DNA from: Flavobacteriales bacterium
GTDB taxonomy: Bacteria; Bacteroidota; Bacteroidia; Flavobacteriales; BACL11
Reading direction: 5' to 3'
DNA length: 11,027 nucleotides
Assembly: GCA_002683775.1 (NCBI GenBank)
Contig: NYTT01000096.1
Coordinates: 1-11,027 of the forward strand
The position numbers and the translations under genes were made by a program. The notes beneath the pieces were generated by a model, which was not told the DNA's origin, did no database searches, and worked only from the letters and a program-made list of their open reading frames with translations. Positions 7,556-11,027 of the stretch are shown here, piece after piece (within the stretch, counting starts at the first letter, position 1; each line of letters begins with the position of its first letter).

Positions 7556-8336
7556 ATACATTGGAAGAGCTCTCAATTTTGAATGCTCAGAAGACTATCA
7601 TCTCATTTTAAAGATAAGTTTAAATCAACTTACAATAATTCTATTAAATACAAATTCTACAATTGAATTCTATAAAGATATTAGAGTAGAAAATAATTTG
7701 ACTAATATATTTAATAATGAAAAAATATTACAACTTAAGTATCAAAAAACAACAATTACATTTTCAAATTTTTCATATACTTTAGTTCCTAACGATTTAT
7801 TTGTTAATGAGCACTCAAAGGAGATTCTTGAATTTAGTTCTGATATTTCTGATGTTATTAAGTTAGAAAAAATCAGAGAAATAGATTCTATGTTAATTTA
7901 TTCCATTTCTGAAGAAATAGAAAATTTAGTTAGTAATTTCTTTCCATCTGCAACACTTAAACCGCAACAATCTATACTAATTGAGCAATATGTTCAGGCT
8001 AACAATATATTAGATAATGCTTATTTATTTTTTAATGAAAATATTATAAATATAACAATATTTAAAAATGAAAAGTTAGTATTTAGCAATGCATTTATTT
8101 TCAAAACCAAAGAAGATGTTCTCTACTATATTCTCTTTACATTTGAACAGCTTAAAATCAGTACTGAATCAGTTAGAGTAAAATTATATGGTCATATAGT
8201 TAAAAATGAAGAAATTTATAAGCAACTATACGATTATATTAGAAATATTGAATTTGGAATAAATACGACAAAAATAAAACTACCAACTGAAATGAATTTG
8301 CTAGAAAACCATCAATTACAAGGATTATTTAATTAA
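7533..8336 (+). CDS. DUF3822 family protein
   Basis: 267 residues, with no signal peptide or membrane segment, so probably cytoplasmic. Assignment to DUF3822 rests on recall of length, overall pattern (an opening YHLILKISLNQLTIILLNT strand pair, then FSNFSYTLVPNDLF and a long helical and beta remainder) and its usual place directly before rsmD in Bacteroidota. I believe this family has been grouped with actin-like ATPase folds, but cannot check it here, and no clear phosphate-binding motif is visible. The ATG at 7533 lies inside the end of the preceding gene (23-bp overlap, different frame), which suggests translational coupling; a later start would remove the conserved first strand. rsmD follows 4 bp after the stop. 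The biological role is unknown. Confidence 0.7.
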   Translation: METGKANKYIGRALNFECSEDYHLILKISLNQLTIILLNTNSTIEFYKDIRVENNLTNIFNNEKILQLKYQKTTITFSNFSYTLVPNDLFVNEHSKEILEFSSDISDVIKLEKIREIDSMLIYSISEEIENLVSNFFPSATLKPQQSILIEQYVQANNILDNAYLFFNENIINITIFKNEKLVFSNAFIFKTKEDVLYYILFTFEQLKISTESVRVKLYGHIVKNEEIYKQLYDYIRNIEFGINTTKIKLPTEMNLLENHQLQGLFN

Positions 8337-8340
8337 TATA

Positions 8341-8865
8341 ATGAGAATAATTTCAGGTACTCACAAAGGCAGAAGAATTAATCCGGGAAACAAACTTAAT
8401 TTAAGACCAACTACTGACAGGTCAAAAGAAGCGCTATTTAATATTTTGGAGAACAGATACTATTTTAATAATAAAAATGTACTTGATTTATTTTCTGGAA
8501 CAGGAAATATTTCTTTAGAATTTGCTTCAAGAGGAACTGAAGAGGTTATTGCAGTAGATAATAATTTTGCTAGTGTTGAGTTTATAGAAAATATATCAGA
8601 TACATTTGGATTAAACATTTCAGTATTTCAATCTGATTGCATAAAATACATTAATAATTGCAAAAATATATTTAACTTTATTTTTGCTGACCCTCCATAC
8701 GATTATGAGAACTATCAAGAAATTCCGCAATTAATTATTAAAAATAAACTTTTAAAAAAAGATGGACTTCTTATTATTGAACATGATAAAAATACAGTAT
8801 TTAATTATGAAAAAGTTGAACTTAGGAAATATGGAACTGTTCACTTTAGTATTTTCTCGCTCTAA
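8341..8865 (+). CDS. rsmD: 16S rRNA (guanine966-N2)-methyltransferase RsmD
   Basis: 174 residues, close to the usual 180-200. RsmD transfers a methyl group from S-adenosylmethionine to N2 of G966 of 16S rRNA in the assembled small subunit. Signatures in order: MRIISGTHKGRRI at the N-terminus, RPTTDRSKEALFNIL at 22-36, the SAM-binding motif I DLFSGTGNISLE at 49-60, acidic motif II AVDNN at 71-75, and the catalytic DPPY at 117-120 within FIFADPPYD. All are intact. The start at 8341 is 4 bp after the DUF3822 stop and gives the standard N-terminus. No promoter lies between, so it is transcribed with the upstream genes. coaD follows 16 bp downstream, a common Bacteroidota neighbour. Confidence 0.95.
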   Translation: MRIISGTHKGRRINPGNKLNLRPTTDRSKEALFNILENRYYFNNKNVLDLFSGTGNISLEFASRGTEEVIAVDNNFASVEFIENISDTFGLNISVFQSDCIKYINNCKNIFNFIFADPPYDYENYQEIPQLIIKNKLLKKDGLLIIEHDKNTVFNYEKVELRKYGTVHFSIFSL

Positions 8866-8881
8866 ATAATTATATTTGAAG

Positions 8882-9340
8882 ATGACGAAAATTGCAATTT
8901 TTCCCGGATCTTTTTCTCCTTTTTCTATTGGACACCAATCTATAATTGACAGAGCACTTCCAATGTTTGATAAAATAATTATTGCAATTGGAATTAATTC
9001 TGACAAGAATCAATATTTCTCAATTGAGGAAAGAATTCAATGGATAGAAGATGTTTACATAAACAATCCTAAAATTAATGTTAAATTTTATGAAGGATTG
9101 ACAGTAGACTTTTGTAGTAAAGAAAAAGCTAAATATATCTTACGAGGATTAAGAGATTCACATGATTTCAAATTTGAAAAAAATATTGCACAAATGAATA
9201 AGGAGCTTAATAATACAATTGAAACTATATTTCTAATAGCTCCTGCTGAAATTTCTCATATTTCATCAACCATTATCAGAGATATAATAAAAAATGGTGG
9301 AGATGTAAGTAAGTTTATTCCAAAGCAAATTAAAATCTAA
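8882..9340 (+). CDS. coaD: Pantetheine-phosphate adenylyltransferase
   Basis: 152 residues from the ATG at 8882; family members are about 155-165. CoaD joins 4'-phosphopantetheine and ATP to give dephospho-CoA, the fourth step of CoA synthesis. The nucleotidyltransferase motif is GSFSPFSIGH at 9-18, with His18 of the (H/T)xGH motif in the same position as in the E. coli enzyme; RGLR at 88-91 and HISSTIIR at 126-133 complete the active site. Residue 12 is Ser where most CoaD proteins have Asp, a departure worth checking. An in-frame TTG at 8876 adds only two residues and sits inside TATATTTG (8871-8878), so the ATG is preferred. The gene is the last of the + operon and overlaps the end of the oppositely oriented rdgB by 4 bp (9337-9340). 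Confidence 0.94.
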   Translation: MTKIAIFPGSFSPFSIGHQSIIDRALPMFDKIIIAIGINSDKNQYFSIEERIQWIEDVYINNPKINVKFYEGLTVDFCSKEKAKYILRGLRDSHDFKFEKNIAQMNKELNNTIETIFLIAPAEISHISSTIIRDIIKNGGDVSKFIPKQIKI

Positions 9341-9930
9341 GAAGTTGCTTTAGCTTTATAAGAATTAAGAAATGCAACTAATTTACTAACAGCTTTAGCT
9401 CTATGGCTAATACAGCTCTTTTCCTTCATTGTCATTTCAGCAAAAGTCTTCTCAAACCCATTTGGAATAAATACAGGGTCATATCCAAAACCATTCGTAC
9501 CATACTCTAACTTAGAAATATTCCCAGAACAAATGCCTTCAAATACATCCTCATTTCCCTTAATAATCAATGCAATTACTGTTCGAAAACTTGCAGTTCT
9601 TAGATCATTACCTTTAAGCTTAGTGAGAACTTTATCAATGTTTTTTTTTGCATTAGAATGTTCACCTGAGTATCTAGCAGAATATACACCAGGCTCGCCT
9701 CCTAGTTCATCGATTTCTAGACCTGTATCATCGGCAAAACAATCGAATCCATAATTTTCAAATACAAATCTTGCTTTTTGCATAGCATTTTGTTGTAATG
9801 TTGGATTAGTCTCTGGCAATTCTTCATTACAATTAATTTCTTTGAGACTAAGAATCTCAATTTCAGGTGAAAGTATAGATCTAATTTCAGATAATTTATT
9901 TTGATTATTTGTAGCAAAAACTAATTTCAT
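9337..9930 (-). CDS. rdgB: ITP/XTP pyrophosphatase of the RdgB/HAM1 family
   Basis: 197 residues, the standard length. The enzyme hydrolyses dITP, ITP and XTP to the monophosphate and pyrophosphate, keeping deaminated purines out of DNA and RNA. The phosphate-binding TNNQNK is at 7-12 (TxNxxK), the general-acid/metal site ADDTG at 66-70 (Asp67, Asp68), followed by GGEPGVYSARYSG at 77-89, GFGYDPVFIP at 147-156, and the base-recognition SHRAKA at 175-180. All are intact. The coding sequence has an A9 run at codons 94-97 (T9 at 9641-9649 on the + strand). The start ATG abuts the rlmH stop, so the two are probably one transcript with coupled translation. The 3' end overlaps coaD by 4 bp. Confidence 0.96.
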   Translation of the reverse strand: MKLVFATNNQNKLSEIRSILSPEIEILSLKEINCNEELPETNPTLQQNAMQKARFVFENYGFDCFADDTGLEIDELGGEPGVYSARYSGEHSNAKKNIDKVLTKLKGNDLRTASFRTVIALIIKGNEDVFEGICSGNISKLEYGTNGFGYDPVFIPNGFEKTFAEMTMKEKSCISHRAKAVSKLVAFLNSYKAKATS

Positions 9931-10404
9931 TTATTTATGATGATAGGGTTCATTGTTAAGTATTGTAAATGCTCTATAAATTTGTTCAACAAAAAATAAG
10001 CGGACCATTTGGTGAGAGAATGTCATTCTTGATAATGATAATCGTTCATTGCATCTAGAAAAAATATCATTAGAAAAACCATAAGCACCTCCAACAATAA
10101 AGACTAAACGTTTCTTACCAGTTTGCATTAATGAAGTTAGTTTTTCAGAAAACTGTAATGACGAGAAATCTTTCCCCTTATCATCAAGTAAAATAATGTA
10201 ATCAGATATTTCTAACTTGTTAAGAATTAATTTACCTTCCATTTTTGCTAACTCTGTTTTAGTAATTTTTTTAGAATTTTTAATATTTTGAAGTTCAATA
10301 ATTTCAAACTTAGCGTAGTGTTGTAAGCGTTTTTGATATTTTAAAATTCCTTCTATCAAATATTGCTGGTTTGTCTTTCCAATTACTAATAATACAATTT
10401 TCAT
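9931..10404 (-). CDS. rlmH: 23S rRNA (pseudouridine1915-N3)-methyltransferase RlmH
   Basis: 157 residues from the ATG at 10404; RlmH is normally 155-159. It is a SPOUT methyltransferase that methylates N3 of pseudouridine 1915 in helix 69 of 23S rRNA, acting on 70S ribosomes. The trefoil-knot SAM site is visible as VFIVGGAYGFS at 101-111, and the C-terminal signature LSLSRMTFSHQMVRLFFVEQ begins at 122 and ends in YHHK at 154-157. The frame is open upstream to an ATG at 10452, but that would add 16 hydrophobic residues and overlap the nadC start by 14 bp; MKIVLLVIGKT is the normal N-terminus. A candidate promoter lies at 10452-10420. The stop TAA (9933-9931) is followed at once by the rdgB ATG. 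Confidence 0.95.
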   Translation of the reverse strand: MKIVLLVIGKTNQQYLIEGILKYQKRLQHYAKFEIIELQNIKNSKKITKTELAKMEGKLILNKLEISDYIILLDDKGKDFSSLQFSEKLTSLMQTGKKRLVFIVGGAYGFSNDIFSRCNERLSLSRMTFSHQMVRLFFVEQIYRAFTILNNEPYHHK

Positions 10405-10410
10405 TTTTTG

Positions 10411-10418
10411 TATTTTTG
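10411..10418 (+). promoter_or_regulatory. Candidate -7 element for nadC
   Basis: TATTTTTG at 10411-10418 matches TAnnTTTG exactly and lies 20 bp before the nadC ATG at 10439, a good distance. No TTG is found 17-23 bp upstream; the nearest hit is directly adjacent, which is not a proper -33. This half-site is therefore only suggestive, and is within the 34-bp region shared with divergent rlmH. Confidence 0.35.
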
Positions 10419-10419
10419 A

Positions 10420-10452
10420 CAATAATAATAATTTTAATATGAATACTAACAA
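10420..10452 (-). promoter_or_regulatory. Candidate promoter of rlmH-rdgB
   Basis: On the minus strand TTG (10452-10450), a 22-bp spacer and TATTATTG (10427-10420) approximate TTG-N(17-23)-TAnnTTTG with one mismatch (A for T at the fifth base). The leader to the rlmH ATG at 10404 would be about 8-12 nt. The -33 element lies in the first codons of nadC, so the two divergent promoters would interleave. Confidence 0.38.
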
Positions 10453-11027
10453 ACTCAGACTCTTTATAGAAACCTCATTAAAAGAAGATTTAGGCGATGG
10501 AGATCACACTTCAATGGGTTGTATTCCAAAAAATACTACAAGTAGTGCAAAATTATTGATTAAAGATAATGGAATAATTGCTGGTATTGAACTTGCAGTA
10601 ATGATTTTCAAAATTACAGATAATACTTTAGAATTTAATACAAATTTAGAAGATGGAGATTCAGTTAAAAGTGGAGATATCGCGTTTATTGTAAGTGGTA
10701 ATGCAAGGTCAATTCTATCAGCAGAGCGATTAGTTCTTAATTGTATGCAAAGAATGAGTGCCATTGCAACAAAAACAAATTATCTAAACTCTTTAATTTC
10801 ACATACAAAATGTAAATTATTAGATACAAGAAAGACAACTCCTTTAAACAGAATAATTGAAAAATGGGCTGTTTTAATTGGAGGGGGATTAAATCATAGA
10901 TTTGGATTATTTGATAAAATCATGATTAAAGATAATCATATTGATTTTGCTGGCGGTATACATGAAGCTATCAATAAATCAAAATCTTACATCTCTAACA
11001 ACAAAAGAGATCTTGAAATAATAGTTG
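10439..11027 (+). CDS. nadC: Nicotinate-nucleotide pyrophosphorylase (carboxylating), 3' end outside window
   Basis: Open from ATG at 10439 to the right edge: 196 complete codons of a protein that is normally about 280-290 residues. NadC (quinolinate phosphoribosyltransferase) converts quinolinate and PRPP to nicotinate mononucleotide, CO2 and pyrophosphate, the entry to NAD from de novo quinolinate. Signatures: EDLGDGDHTS at 16-25, SAERLVLNCMQRMSAIAT at 94-111, LDTRKTTPLNR at 128-138 with the PRPP/quinolinate-binding arginines and lysines, GGGLNHRFGLFD at 148-159, and IKDNHIDFAGGI at 163-174. All are intact as far as the sequence goes. Its start is 34 bp from divergent rlmH, a pairing I recall from Bacteroidota. 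The missing part is the C-terminal third of the barrel. Confidence 0.95.
   Translation, partial: MNTNKLRLFIETSLKEDLGDGDHTSMGCIPKNTTSSAKLLIKDNGIIAGIELAVMIFKITDNTLEFNTNLEDGDSVKSGDIAFIVSGNARSILSAERLVLNCMQRMSAIATKTNYLNSLISHTKCKLLDTRKTTPLNRIIEKWAVLIGGGLNHRFGLFDKIMIKDNHIDFAGGIHEAINKSKSYISNNKRDLEIIV

Noticed and set aside
8871..8878. TATATTTG as a coaD promoter element
   Set aside because: It matches TAnnTTTG, but only 3 bp separate it from the ATG and no TTG lies 17-23 bp upstream; coaD is most simply the last gene of the operon.
8752..9006. Minus-strand open frame across the rsmD-coaD junction
   Set aside because: It is antisense to two intact genes and has no recognisable motif or promoter.
10405..10452. 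Longer rlmH start at 10452
   Set aside because: The extension overlaps the nadC start and adds a hydrophobic stretch absent from RlmH; MKIVLLVIGKT is the standard N-terminus.
10504..10764. Minus-strand open frame inside nadC
   Set aside because: It is antisense to a well-supported nadC reading frame with all signatures intact.

Overview
The window is an ordinary, gene-dense stretch of an AT-rich Bacteroidota chromosome. Three things point there, and most likely to a Flavobacteriales-like lineage. The first is the family content: a TonB-dependent receptor with an N-terminal carboxypeptidase-regulatory-like domain, a DUF3822-type protein next to rsmD, and the C-terminal module of a Bacteroidota-style M23 peptidase. 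The second is the near absence of Shine-Dalgarno sequences before the starts. The third is several upstream sites that fit the Bacteroidota promoter (TTG, 17-23 bp, TAnnTTTG). No species can be named from this. I see no tRNA, rRNA, CRISPR array, insertion sequence or phage gene.

Layout. Positions 2-949 (+) hold the 3' end of a gene for an M23-type envelope peptidase; its catalytic part lies outside the window. It meets a thioredoxin-type arsenate reductase/phosphatase gene (946-1359, -) tail to tail with a 4-base overlap. A divergent 124-bp region with a candidate promoter for each side leads into a stand-alone TonB-dependent outer-membrane receptor (1484-3928, +). Its 3' end faces purL (3955-6192, -), the short form of FGAM synthase, and upstream of purL on the same strand is a small PlsC-like acyltransferase gene (6296-6847, -).

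From 6935 a four-gene + strand operon runs: a bitopic membrane protein of unknown function, a DUF3822-like protein overlapping it by 23 bp, rsmD (16S rRNA methyltransferase) and coaD (pantetheine-phosphate adenylyltransferase). The strongest promoter match in the window precedes it. coaD meets rdgB tail to tail, again with a 4-base overlap. rdgB (ITP/XTP pyrophosphatase) and rlmH (23S rRNA methyltransferase) form a minus-strand pair in which the rlmH stop abuts the rdgB start. rlmH is divergent from nadC (quinolinate phosphoribosyltransferase), which starts at 10439 and runs off the right edge.

Functionally the right half is housekeeping: ribosome methylation (RsmD, RlmH), cofactor synthesis (CoaD for CoA, NadC for NAD) and nucleotide-pool care (PurL, RdgB). 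The left half is envelope-related. I found no convincing new biological system. The part that most deserves a second look is the uncharacterised membrane protein plus DUF3822 pair at the head of the rsmD-coaD operon. Several starts need care: the longest open frames for the receptor, coaD and rlmH extend upstream of the likely true starts.
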